Shown here piece by piece: positions 1 to 6,814 of a stretch of 64,000 nucleotides of DNA. The notes beneath the pieces are model-generated. The model saw only the letters and a list, made by a program, of their open reading frames with translations, was not told the origin of the DNA and did no database searches. The translations under genes and the position numbers were made by a program. Within the stretch, counting starts at the first letter, position 1, and the number at the start of each line of letters is the position of its first letter. Origin of the DNA: UKL13-2 sp038321965 (lineage in GTDB: Bacteria > Pseudomonadota > Gammaproteobacteria > Burkholderiales > Usitatibacteraceae); the NCBI GenBank assembly GCA_038321965.1, contig JBBQFL010000019.1:1-64000 (forward strand). The letters are read 5' to 3'.

Positions 1-120
1 CACCGCTTCGCGTTGACAGAATGCCTCGACCGTTAACTTCGCCGTAGCAAAGCGGGCTAGCCGATTCCGCCATGCCGTTTCCCGCTGCGATACTACTGAC
101 CCTGATGCTCGTTTGCTCAT
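1..120 (-). CDS. IS66-type accessory protein TnpA-like, N-terminal 40 residues (cut by window edge)
   Basis: Only the first 40 codons are present; the frame stays open to the left edge. The translation begins MSKRASGS and continues with a Trp-Arg-rich helix and then LTVEAFCQREAV. This layout (basic N-terminus, WRxRLxRF, then LTVxxFC) is typical of the short protein encoded first in IS66 elements, where it is followed by TnpB and the DDE transposase TnpC. A GGAG core lies six bases before the ATG at 118-120. The assignment rests on pattern recognition of a short fragment; another helix-turn-helix IS protein is possible. Confidence 0.6.
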   Translation of the reverse strand, partial: MSKRASGSVVSQRETAWRNRLARFATAKLTVEAFCQREAV

Positions 121-203
121 TTGCCTCTCCGTGTTGTTGAACGTGAGGGCATTGTGCCGAGACTGTGATCCGGTGACTATGACGCCGTGGGGTTAACGGT
201 TAC
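1..203 (-). mobile_element. Edge of an IS66-family insertion sequence
   Basis: The left edge carries the 5' part of an IS66-type accessory gene reading leftwards. Going outward from its start codon, the first plausible IS66 terminus is at 203: read on the minus strand the end would begin GTAACCGTTAACCCC, and IS66-family ends typically start with GTAA. The adjoining eight bases (204-211) would then be one copy of the target duplication. The other end is outside the window, so neither the inverted repeat nor the duplication can be verified. Confidence 0.45.
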
Positions 204-396
204 TTTCGACGCGGTCAGAAAATTAGCCGTAGACAATGGCATTTCCAAGTCCATGCTTAGCGCAACAGCCTATATCGATATTAAGAAAAATTAGTCTGGT
301 CTCGTCCTGAGTACATGGGGACGGATTGAGTCTGGGCCGCACTTGGCAGCGCATAGTTCCCGCTGCCGCACGAACTGGCCCCAGCCTTAAAGAGGC
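204..396 (+). other. Short non-coding stretch with a possible truncated gene end
   Basis: No complete gene is seen. One plus-strand frame from 205 reads through 29 codons (ending SATAYIDIKKN) to a TAG at 292-294, which could be the 3' end of a gene disrupted by the IS66 insertion. The stretch is too short to name a family, and the frame upstream of the proposed IS end is closed at 166-168. Confidence 0.2.
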
Positions 397-612
397 TCAA
401 TCGGTCGGCGGCGGCTCGCGTTCAAGCCAGAGGCAAAATAGGGTGGCATCGTTACAATTGTTGATGTATCCCGCCTCAATCAGCCGTCTTCCGACGCGCT
501 CTAAGTCACCGCCCATAAACCGTACTAAGTAGACTCCCGCAAGAATTTTTCTGCGGGTGTCTTGTTTGCGTTCGCGCCAAAATGATGAGTTTCGTCGCCG
601 CCTGCTAAGCAC
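397..612 (-). pseudogene. Decayed traD-like (mobilization accessory) copy
   Basis: The minus-strand frame gives a 71-residue product whose core (DTRRKILAGVYLVRFMGGD, then LERVGRRLIEAGYI) matches the protein encoded at 3851-4105 almost residue by residue. It lacks the N-terminal coiled helix of that protein. The only in-frame start is a GTG at 612, with no ribosome binding site. In another frame just upstream there is a KGKIKLIV-type stretch resembling the missing N-terminus, which suggests a frameshift. I read it as a remnant of a second mobilization module, or of a duplication of the one at 4 kb. No oriT-like sequence is visible beside it. Confidence 0.5.
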
Positions 613-775
613 GCAAGGTCATGACGATGAGCTTGATCTTGCCTTTTAGTTCGGCACACGTTACATTCAAATTTCGCTTTTTAGGTGCTGTTTACGCAAA
701 CTTCTCATTTTGCAGCATGCGATTGTCGTGCCTTGCAATCTGTCTATATCCAACCTCGAATTTGAAAACGGCCTG

Positions 776-2593
776 ATGACTATGCAGATTCACGTAGCCA
801 AATATGACTTGGCGCTTACGACTCGATTATTCGCAATTGCGCTCTGCGCGTGCTTGTCAATTCATACGCCACTTGCTAAAGCGGAGACTGCTCTACAAAA
901 ACTTCAAAATAGCCTAGGCAAGCTACAAAATCAGGCCAAGGTAAACAACGGTAGGCAGGACATATCAGGAGAAATCGACAGCGCTTTTGTGAATATGCTC
1001 CCGGATGACTCATCTTTACCAGCTGTGCTTTCTGCTTCGCCAAATAACTATGCACCCATCGGGTCTTTGGGCGCGTTGGCGACTTTCAAGAACGTTGTGG
1101 AATTACCCGATGGAACCACATTTATCGGGGCAAGTGGGCGAATACTGTTAGCCACCAACCGAGGACGTGAATGGACAGTTATTGGCAGCAATCTTCAAGA
1201 GATGACGGGATTTACCGCGCTGCCGGATCGTAAGCTGTTCTATTCAACATTAGGTGGCGTTCTGCGTAGTGATGACATGGGCCGCACTTGGAAAAAGCTT
1301 GGTGGCATCAATGTAGGCGGGTGGGGCATGGCGACCGATTCAAAGGGTTCCGTCTATGTCTATGGAAATCCCGGTTTGCACCAAAGCGACGATGGGGGAA
1401 TAACGTGGCGAGAAGTTAACCCGCAAACCAATGGCAACGTGAAGGACGTATCTGGGTTGTACGCGGATTCGAACGGAGACATATACGCCGCGCTTCACTA
1501 CGGCATTTTTCTTCGGCGCGCTGGTGAAAATAGCTGGGCGAGGATATCGTCAACCGTAAATGGCCATACCATTGTTGCAGGCAACCGAGGGCGTGTATGC
1601 ACTTTTGGGACGCTGGAGGGAGAAGGCTGGACAAACTCTTTAATTACGGATAGTGGTCGCAATACTACCAAGTGGGGGAATGCTGGGACGCAAGCCCCTG
1701 CCACGAGAAGTTGCGCAATTGACAGCAGCGGCTATGTGTATACCGCACCAAAATTCTCACCGCGACTAGATGTCACTTATAAAAGCAACGATAAAAAAAT
1801 AATCATTGCTCGCATTCCTGGAGAGTTCAGCGCATTTGCCATAACCCAATCTGACATGATGTACCTTATTGACGGCACTGGTAAGCTAGCTGCAGTCGAT
1901 TTGGACGCCGGGCGGAAACGCTCAAACGAAATCCGTCGAGAGCTGGAAGCGTCGGGCTTCGAAATTGCAGGCGGATTCGCGGCTTCAGATCATTGGCTAC
2001 GCAACACTTATTTGGTTCGCCAATCCAGCCAAGGACTTCCAACACGCTACGTTGTATCGTCAAGTGGTAGGTGGTTCCAAAGAGACGAGGATCCGGCTCT
2101 GTATCCGCATGGGCGAGATCCCAACGACAAACTTGCTATCCATAAATCCATAGTCGCGGCTTTTCCTAGGGACCGAATGATAGCAATGCCTGGAAAAGGA
2201 AAACCTATGATCATTGTTAAATCTGCGTGGGATTGTCCATATTGCAGACTTCTTGAAAGTTGGCTGAAGCAGGAAGGCATGGCGTATTACGTGATTCCCA
2301 TGGCCTTATCCGAAAACAATGGCGTCGTTTCGGAGTGGGCGTGGTGTGCACCGGATAGAGCAAAAGCATGGTCCTCGGCTTTAGCGACAAAAGGGAAAAT
2401 CGCAAAGACCCAATGCCAAGGATATGGTCAGCTTTACACTGATTTCGTTCTTGACAACCCTTTGAGCTATGGCAAGCCAGCAACGCCTACGCCACTAATT
2501 TACTTCGCAGATGGATCGACAATGTCTGGTTTTGATTTGCAAAAACAAAACGACTTCAAAGTAAGAGTGATGCGGGCTGGGTCTGTCGATTAA
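776..2593 (+). CDS. Exported Asp-box (BNR) beta-propeller fused to a DsbC-like thiol-disulfide domain
   Basis: About 605 residues. The N-terminus is a signal peptide (hydrophobic stretch LFAIALCACLSI, cleavage near LAKA/E). Residues about 100-250 contain repeated Asp-box motifs (S/T-x-D/R-x-G-x-x-W at about 125, 164 and 203), typical of BNR/sortilin-type propellers. Residues about 470-600 look like the catalytic domain of DsbC/DsbG: a CPYC active site near 487-490, a WCAPDRAKAW stretch like the WCAKD region of DsbC, a later Cys, and a TPT cis-proline loop near 570. It would act in the periplasm as a disulfide reductase or isomerase guided by the propeller. The start (776 or 782) is chosen because it yields the signal peptide; no clear ribosome binding site is seen. 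Codon use looks more AT-rich than flanking genes. The fusion is not one I recognise. Confidence 0.7.
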   Translation: MTMQIHVAKYDLALTTRLFAIALCACLSIHTPLAKAETALQKLQNSLGKLQNQAKVNNGRQDISGEIDSAFVNMLPDDSSLPAVLSASPNNYAPIGSLGALATFKNVVELPDGTTFIGASGRILLATNRGREWTVIGSNLQEMTGFTALPDRKLFYSTLGGVLRSDDMGRTWKKLGGINVGGWGMATDSKGSVYVYGNPGLHQSDDGGITWREVNPQTNGNVKDVSGLYADSNGDIYAALHYGIFLRRAGENSWARISSTVNGHTIVAGNRGRVCTFGTLEGEGWTNSLITDSGRNTTKWGNAGTQAPATRSCAIDSSGYVYTAPKFSPRLDVTYKSNDKKIIIARIPGEFSAFAITQSDMMYLIDGTGKLAAVDLDAGRKRSNEIRRELEASGFEIAGGFAASDHWLRNTYLVRQSSQGLPTRYVVSSSGRWFQRDEDPALYPHGRDPNDKLAIHKSIVAAFPRDRMIAMPGKGKPMIIVKSAWDCPYCRLLESWLKQEGMAYYVIPMALSENNGVVSEWAWCAPDRAKAWSSALATKGKIAKTQCQGYGQLYTDFVLDNPLSYGKPATPTPLIYFADGSTMSGFDLQKQNDFKVRVMRAGSVD

Positions 2594-2809
2594 ATCAACA
2601 CTTTTGAATGTTTTGGATCTGGGAGATTGAATGAAAAAGCGAGGTAAGGAATTTCGTCACAGATCGAGCAGCAAGTCATGAAGGCAGTTCCATTGGCTTT
2701 GGGGCAAAGATGTCAATCGCAGCACGCTTTTAAATTACGGGGCGAAATTCGACCAAGTTTTTAGCACCACGCGCTCAACTCAAGTAAGTATCTTATTTGG
2801 AGAAAAATT

Positions 2810-3541
2810 TTGAATCGTCAAATTCGTATGGTCATTGTTGCTGGTCTGCTTACTGTTCTTGCGGCTTGTGGAGAAAGCAAAAAAGAAGCCAAAGCGCCTA
2901 CGCTGCGCGACGCCACTCCTGCGGTGGCAACGGACGCTGTGAAGAAAGCCCCCGTGGAAAAAACGCGTGAAGTTGCAGATAAATCGACCCCGTTAGAAAG
3001 TTACAAAACCCTGAACAGCGGTGATCAGATCATGTACGCCTATTTGGGGTTATCAGGGATGCCCATTGATTACCCCGCCATCGCACGCAAGGTCTCAAAG
3101 GAGTACTCGAGCAGCGGCGACGAGTTTAGGAAGAATGATTTATTGACCGCATTGAAACCAAAAATTGACGCGGCAGTTGGTGAGGCAAAAAAGCAGCGCT
3201 ACTGGAAGATATCCATTGATGAGCCAATCGAAAAGTACGACTTTGAAAGAAAAGGCTTCCCGTTGTCATCCTCTGTAGCCGGCGAAGGTAGTTACCGGTA
3301 CTTCAATGAAAATTCTGAGTACCGATTAGCCTTCACAAATGGCTCAAAGTTTAAGACGCTTACAAACATTTCGGAGGACACCGCTCGCAGAATTGAGGGC
3401 CTTCGAAGCCAGTATGGGAAGCTAGAACTGGTCGTCTATTGTTTTGCGCAAGATACTGCTGTAAGTGCTACAACTGTAAACGCTGAAATCGTAAAAGTTG
3501 TGCTCGCCACAAAGGCTGGGGAGGTCTTGATACAGATGTGA
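2810..3541 (+). CDS. Predicted outer-membrane or periplasmic lipoprotein of unknown function
   Basis: 243 residues starting at a TTG with a GGAG seven bases upstream. The N-terminus is a lipoprotein signal (hydrophobic stretch followed by LAAC; the acylated Cys is about residue 20), then a charged Lys/Ala/Pro-rich linker and a globular domain. The globular part has no motif I can name with certainty; its length and look recall uncharacterised lipoproteins of the DUF4852 type, which is only a guess. It follows the propeller-DsbC gene on the same strand after 216 bases that hold no gene, so co-expression is possible but not shown. Composition is AT-richer than the core genes, consistent with mobile cargo. 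Confidence 0.55.
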   Translation: MNRQIRMVIVAGLLTVLAACGESKKEAKAPTLRDATPAVATDAVKKAPVEKTREVADKSTPLESYKTLNSGDQIMYAYLGLSGMPIDYPAIARKVSKEYSSSGDEFRKNDLLTALKPKIDAAVGEAKKQRYWKISIDEPIEKYDFERKGFPLSSSVAGEGSYRYFNENSEYRLAFTNGSKFKTLTNISEDTARRIEGLRSQYGKLELVVYCFAQDTAVSATTVNAEIVKVVLATKAGEVLIQM

Positions 3542-3850
3542 TTTTTGAGCCTTATTGGCGCCGAAATCAGTGGATTCCGAATAATTGTGGATACGCCCCG
3601 CGGATCTCACCGAAAATTTAAGCAGCTCCAAAAGTCGTTTTTTTATCAGGGAAATGTATCTATATACATTTCAGCCCAGATTCGACACATAAACTGTTTC
3701 ATATCAAGCACTTAATATGCACTTTCGTTTTCTCGAAAGCTGAAGCGTTTTGGCCAAAATTGGACGCTAAAACTCGCGTCGGAACGTAGTTCTTTTCGCC
3801 CAAACCTACGATTCTGACTGGATTGCTTGGCAACCTACGGCTGTTTGGTT
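3542..3850. other. Gene-free stretch with several perfect inverted repeats
   Basis: No gene is seen between the convergent lipoprotein and traD-like genes. The stretch holds a perfect 9-base inverted repeat (3651-3659 and 3664-3672, four-base spacer), a 6-base stem at 3723-3728/3735-3740 (ctttcg...cgaaag), and a 12-base palindrome ttttggccaaaa at 3748-3759. They could be terminators, operators or plasmid replication or partition sites. None has the run of T expected of a classical terminator directly after it. Confidence 0.4.
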
Positions 3851-4105
3851 TCAGGTTTCAGGCTTCAGGCCAAATAGTGCAGCATCCCTGTCACTGTCAA
3901 TGTATCCCGCCTCCGCCAGCCGTTTCCCTACGCGCTCTAAATCACCCCCCATGAGGCGGATTAAGTAAGCACCTGCAATAATTTTCCTGCGGGTGTCTCG
4001 CTTCCTTTCGTCTGCATTGGCACGTCCTCTGAGACGTTGAATTCGCGCTGCGATTCTTTCCCGTCTTGCTTCTAGTCGTTTCAGTTTCAGTTTCGCATCG
4101 TCCAT
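3851..4105 (-). CDS. TraD-like mobilization accessory protein
   Basis: 84 residues: a basic, charged N-terminal helix (KLKLKRLEARRERIAARIQ) followed by the core RDTRRKIIAGAYLIRLMGGD and a short tail. This matches the small TraD family found next to TraA/MobQ relaxases on Ti-type and related mobilizable plasmids, where it supports relaxosome assembly at oriT. The start at 4105 is chosen over an upstream in-frame ATG because AAGGAGGAG stands a few bases before it, and the longer version would run through the predicted oriT. It is divergent from the relaxase, with oriT between them, which is the usual MobQ arrangement. Confidence 0.7.
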   Translation of the reverse strand: MDDAKLKLKRLEARRERIAARIQRLRGRANADERKRDTRRKIIAGAYLIRLMGGDLERVGKRLAEAGYIDSDRDAALFGLKPET

Positions 4106-4205
4106 CGCTCCTCCTTGATTTGCGCGCGCACTTGACTTCTGCGCGGCATCGATTACGTCACGTGTAACAACACGAGGGCGATAAGGCAAGCCCCAATCCC
4201 ATACA

Positions 4206-4237
4206 AGGGCGCACTTATATGTTGCCGTTGGCAACAT
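4206..4237 (-). other. oriT: Predicted origin of transfer (oriT), RSF1010/R1162 type
   Basis: On the minus strand, an 8-base inverted repeat (4219-4226/4230-4237, arms atgttgcc and ggcaacat) is followed by TAAGTGCGCCCT (4217 down to 4206). This is the nic-region core known for MobQ origins of RSF1010/R1162, which also have an inverted repeat just 5' of it. By analogy the nick would fall between G at 4210 and C at 4209. The site lies between the traD-like gene and the relaxase, where MobQ origins are found. A second 7-base inverted repeat (4244-4250/4255-4261) lies between it and the relaxase start and may be a regulatory site. Confidence 0.8.
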
Positions 4238-4281
4238 TGTGCGATTCCGCTAAGGCGGAATGGGGAATGCCTGCAAAGATC

Positions 4282-5559
4282 ATGGCGATTTACCACTTTT
4301 CAGCGCGCATCATTTCTCGTTCTGCCGGGCGTTCCGCTACGGCAGCGGCAGCATATCGCGCGTCGGAGCGCATACGGGACGAGCGCACTGGACTGGTCTT
4401 TGATTACCGTCGCAAAGTGGGCGTTGCGTGGAAACAAATTTTTGCGCCTGCAGATGCGCCCGTGTGGGCACATGACCGCGCACAACTCTTCAACCGCGTT
4501 GAAGTAGGCGAAAACCGCAAGGACGCCCAAGTCGCGCGCGAAATTGTCGTGGCGTTGCCGCATGAGCTTTCTCAACAACGGCAGATCGATCTATTGAGCA
4601 GATTCGTGCGGCGTGAGTTCGTCGCGCGCGGGATGGTCGCAGATGTTTGTTTGCATGCCAAAGCTGGCAACCAGCACGCCCACATTCTTTTGACCATGCG
4701 CCGCATCGGGCCAAACGGATTCGGTGCAAAAGACGTTACGTGGAATCGCAAAGAGCTACTTGAAGAATTTCGAGCGGCGTGGGCCACGCACTGCAATCGA
4801 CGCTTACGCGTCGCAGGCGCCAAAGCGAGCATAGACCACCGCTCCCTTCGCGCCCAGGGTCAGACGCGGCGACCGACCATTCACGAAGGTCCGTCGCTCA
4901 CAGCGATGAGACGCAAAGGCTGCACCAGCCGCACCGACAACATAAACAGCTTAATCACACAGGAGAACAACATGAGTAGAGAAATCGCAGGGCTAAACAT
5001 GCCAGATGAATTACCACCCGAAAAAAAGTGGCCTTCACTTGGCGACAATTCGCTTGAACCTTTCCCGCCGGGACACTTTACTGACGCGGATGTTGTATTT
5101 GATAAAAATTATCGCGGGCGCATGAAGGAAGTGTTCAAGGACGACGGTGTTGAATTCGGGCTTGGCAGTAATTTTGGCCCTCATTTACGCCTAGTTTTGC
5201 CAGCGGGCGGCGAAGTCCGCGACTATGGGCGTCTGATTGCCTGTGAGAATGGCAGCGACGCTGAGGCCGCCGCGACCGTCAAGCTTGCAAATGCGAAGGG
5301 CTGGAAGCAAATTAAGATTCATGGAGCGGAAGATTTTCGCCGCGCGGTTTGGCTGGAAGCACTACGTACTGGCTACAAGCCCGAGGAAATAAAGGGCTAT
5401 GAGGCAACCACGATGGACCTAAAACTGGCACGCGATTTATCGCTCGCGCCACCACCACCCCCACGACATGAAATAGTTCGCGGCCACGATGGGCGCAAGG
5501 ATGCGGCCAGTGGAAATGGCGCAAAGACGGCACTCCGCCCAGTGGGGAGGAAGATATGA
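4282..5559 (+). CDS. MobA/MobL (MobQ) family relaxase with LPD7-like C-terminus
   Basis: About 425 residues. The N-terminus MAIYHFSARIISRSAGRSA plus AAAAYRASE is the hallmark start of MobA/MobL/TraA relaxases, which nick oriT and pilot the strand. The metal-binding motif is QHAHILLT near residues 131-138. After about residue 215 a basic linker leads to a second domain (about 285-370; ANAKGWKQIKIHG, then FRRAVWLEA) resembling the LPD7 domain attached to large polyvalent and relaxase proteins. There is no helicase or primase domain. The start at 4282 is preferred over 4219, which would overlap oriT. The stop overlaps the next gene by four bases (ATGA), so the two are translationally coupled. 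Confidence 0.8.
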   Translation: MAIYHFSARIISRSAGRSATAAAAYRASERIRDERTGLVFDYRRKVGVAWKQIFAPADAPVWAHDRAQLFNRVEVGENRKDAQVAREIVVALPHELSQQRQIDLLSRFVRREFVARGMVADVCLHAKAGNQHAHILLTMRRIGPNGFGAKDVTWNRKELLEEFRAAWATHCNRRLRVAGAKASIDHRSLRAQGQTRRPTIHEGPSLTAMRRKGCTSRTDNINSLITQENNMSREIAGLNMPDELPPEKKWPSLGDNSLEPFPPGHFTDADVVFDKNYRGRMKEVFKDDGVEFGLGSNFGPHLRLVLPAGGEVRDYGRLIACENGSDAEAAATVKLANAKGWKQIKIHGAEDFRRAVWLEALRTGYKPEEIKGYEATTMDLKLARDLSLAPPPPPRHEIVRGHDGRKDAASGNGAKTALRPVGRKI

Positions 5560-6401
5560 AAAATACTCTGTATTGGAGTTTCAACGAAGCGGAAATGGCT
5601 CTGATGCTTGGCACGTTGGACGCCGACGAAGCGCAGCTCTACCTTGCGCTGAAAAAACGATCCAATTTTCGAACGGGGGATGTTGGAACCTTTAAGAACG
5701 AGCGCCTAACCCTGCAAAAGCTTGGTGATGTTCTCGCCCGGCCCTCCCGCCAAGGCAAGGCCGCTTTGACATACCACCGCAAAGATGTTCAGCGGCTGTT
5801 AGACCGACTGCGTGACCGTGGCCTTGTGGCGGACATCAAGCACGACGATGAACGCCTTACGCTTCGCTTGCCACTCTCGCCTGTTCGTCGCATCGGCGAT
5901 GTTGCCACGCCAGTTTCAGAGGGGAATTCGGAGAGCCTGCCACTCGATGAAACGGTGAGTTCGCTGGAAATCCGCGCCAGTGCTGGTGTTTCTCAAGTTT
6001 CGCTCGATAGATCAGTATTGGTCAGAAGTACATTAGATCAGTCATCTTCTATCAATACTGTCAGTAATGGTTTTGTTGGAGGCGGCGCGGTATGCGCCGA
6101 CCCCCGCTCGTCTCCCTCATCACGCGAGGCGCTTGCGCCGAGCGCCCGTACGGGCCTGACTAAAGCAGACATGGAAGAAATGATGCGGCGACGCGGATTC
6201 AGGTTGTTAGCTTACGATTACAGCCAGCAGCTACTTGGCGACTGGTCAGCAATGGCGTTGTCGGCGAAGGACTTTGAAGCGGCTTTGAGCGTGCTGGAAG
6301 GGGACCCAAAGCTTGACCGTGTGCCAGCGGCCCTTGATTGCGTTTTGCGGCCTCGGCAGCAGCCCAAAAACACGGCAGGAAGGGGACGGGTTGCGTTATG
6401 A
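5556..6401 (+). CDS. Winged-helix-like protein of a mobilizable element, possible replication or regulatory factor
   Basis: 281 residues. Residues 1-110 read like a helix-turn-helix or winged-helix domain (FNEAEMALMLGTLDADEAQLYLAL ... LGDVLARPSR ... VQRLLDRLRDRGLVADI), similar in style to plasmid replication initiators and DnaD-like proteins. Residues about 115-195 are a low-complexity Ser/Val-rich linker, and about 200-281 form a second small helical domain ending in a basic tail. It overlaps the relaxase stop by four bases, so it belongs to the mobilization operon. Nucleotides 5965-5991 inside the linker have an almost perfect inverted copy at 6694-6720. I do not recognise a named family; the replication role is inferred from position. 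Confidence 0.45.
   Translation: MKNTLYWSFNEAEMALMLGTLDADEAQLYLALKKRSNFRTGDVGTFKNERLTLQKLGDVLARPSRQGKAALTYHRKDVQRLLDRLRDRGLVADIKHDDERLTLRLPLSPVRRIGDVATPVSEGNSESLPLDETVSSLEIRASAGVSQVSLDRSVLVRSTLDQSSSINTVSNGFVGGGAVCADPRSSPSSREALAPSARTGLTKADMEEMMRRRGFRLLAYDYSQQLLGDWSAMALSAKDFEAALSVLEGDPKLDRVPAALDCVLRPRQQPKNTAGRGRVAL
5965..5991 (+). repeat. 27-base repeat, inverted partner at 6694-6720
   Basis: These 27 bases match the reverse complement of 6694-6720 at 26 positions. This copy is in the linker region of the 5556-6401 gene, in a frame that gives LEIRASAGV; the other copy would read LEIRASASV on the minus strand. One copy is inside and the other outside the proposed element boundary at 6518. Confidence 0.75.
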
Positions 6402-6502
6402 TCCAGTGATCCAAACCAGTGAACCACGGTTGGACTTTCTGTCGGAGAAGGTTTTAAGCTAAGTGATTGATGCGAAACAGGTAAATTAGGGTGGCAGACT
6501 AT

Positions 6503-6518
6503 CCCGCCTTCTCCGCCA
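6503..6518 (+). mobile_element. Attachment-site remnant: copy of a tRNA-Ser 3' end
   Basis: The bases cccgc-cttctcc-g-cca read as the 3' T-arm strand, the 3' acceptor strand (CTTCTCC), discriminator G and CCA of a tRNA. Discriminator G and a TCTCCGCCA end are typical of bacterial tRNA-Ser. Directly upstream the match stops (no T-loop TTCGA), so this is not a tRNA gene. A strong terminator follows ten bases later, as after a genuine tRNA gene. I read it as the right attachment site of the element, with the intact tRNA-Ser on the same strand at the left end outside the window. Confidence 0.65.
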
Positions 6519-6527
6519 GAACAAAAC

Positions 6528-6548
6528 AGCCCCGAAAGGGGCTTTTTT
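6528..6548 (+). terminator. Rho-independent terminator, probably the original tRNA-Ser terminator
   Basis: Stem agcccc (6528-6533) pairs with ggggct (6538-6543) around a GAAA tetraloop, followed by a run of T to 6548. It stands immediately after the tRNA-Ser 3' remnant and now ends transcripts of the mobilization operon. Confidence 0.85.
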
Positions 6549-6814
6549 GTTTTGCCGCGAAGGCATATTGAGAGCCCGCTTTGACTTTGACAAAAAAATG
6601 CTGGCAGCATGTTCCTTGACGCGCAAAGCGCGATCGCGAAGCGATGGCAGGTTCGGCCTACGCTGAGACTGACGCAATGCCGCCCTAGTAGCCAAACACT
6701 AGCACTGGCGCGGATTTCCAAGGATTTAATACCTGCAGTGCTCATCAAATGGCGGTCTGAAACTCATGCGTAATTCAACAAACGAGCAGGTTCAATGAGT
6801 TCTTCTTTGTTGGT
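6549..6814. other. Gene-free flank of the element with the second repeat copy
   Basis: No gene is supported. It holds the inverted repeat copy at 6694-6720 and short GC-rich hairpins around 6618-6645 (cgcgcaaagcgcg and tcgcgaagcga). A long minus-strand open frame crosses the stretch but also crosses the attachment site and terminator, and has no plausible product. Confidence 0.5.
6694..6720 (-). repeat. Inverted partner of the 27-base repeat at 5965-5991
   Basis: 26 of 27 bases are identical to the reverse complement of 5965-5991. It is in intergenic DNA between the attachment remnant and the methyltransferase gene, so the repeat pair spans the proposed element boundary. Confidence 0.75.

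Larger units (their letters stand above)
1..6518. mobile_element. Right part of an integrated mobilizable element (IME-like), ending in a tRNA-Ser 3' end copy
   Basis: This block contains mobilization genes (traD-like, oriT, MobQ relaxase), a decayed second traD-like copy, an IS66 fragment, two exported cargo proteins of AT-richer look, and no housekeeping gene. Its right limit is set at a 16-base copy of a tRNA-Ser 3' end (6503-6518), followed by a terminator that has no intact RNA gene in front of it. Elements that insert into tRNA 3' ends leave exactly this arrangement. No integrase and no conjugation machinery are visible, so it would need a helper to transfer, and its integrase is expected left of the window. 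The right boundary is well supported; the left extent is unknown. Confidence 0.6.

Noticed and set aside
6218..6748. Long minus-strand open frame across the end of the mobilization operon
   Set aside because: It runs through the winged-helix gene, the tRNA-Ser remnant and the terminator; the composition is that of an antisense frame and there is no product pattern.
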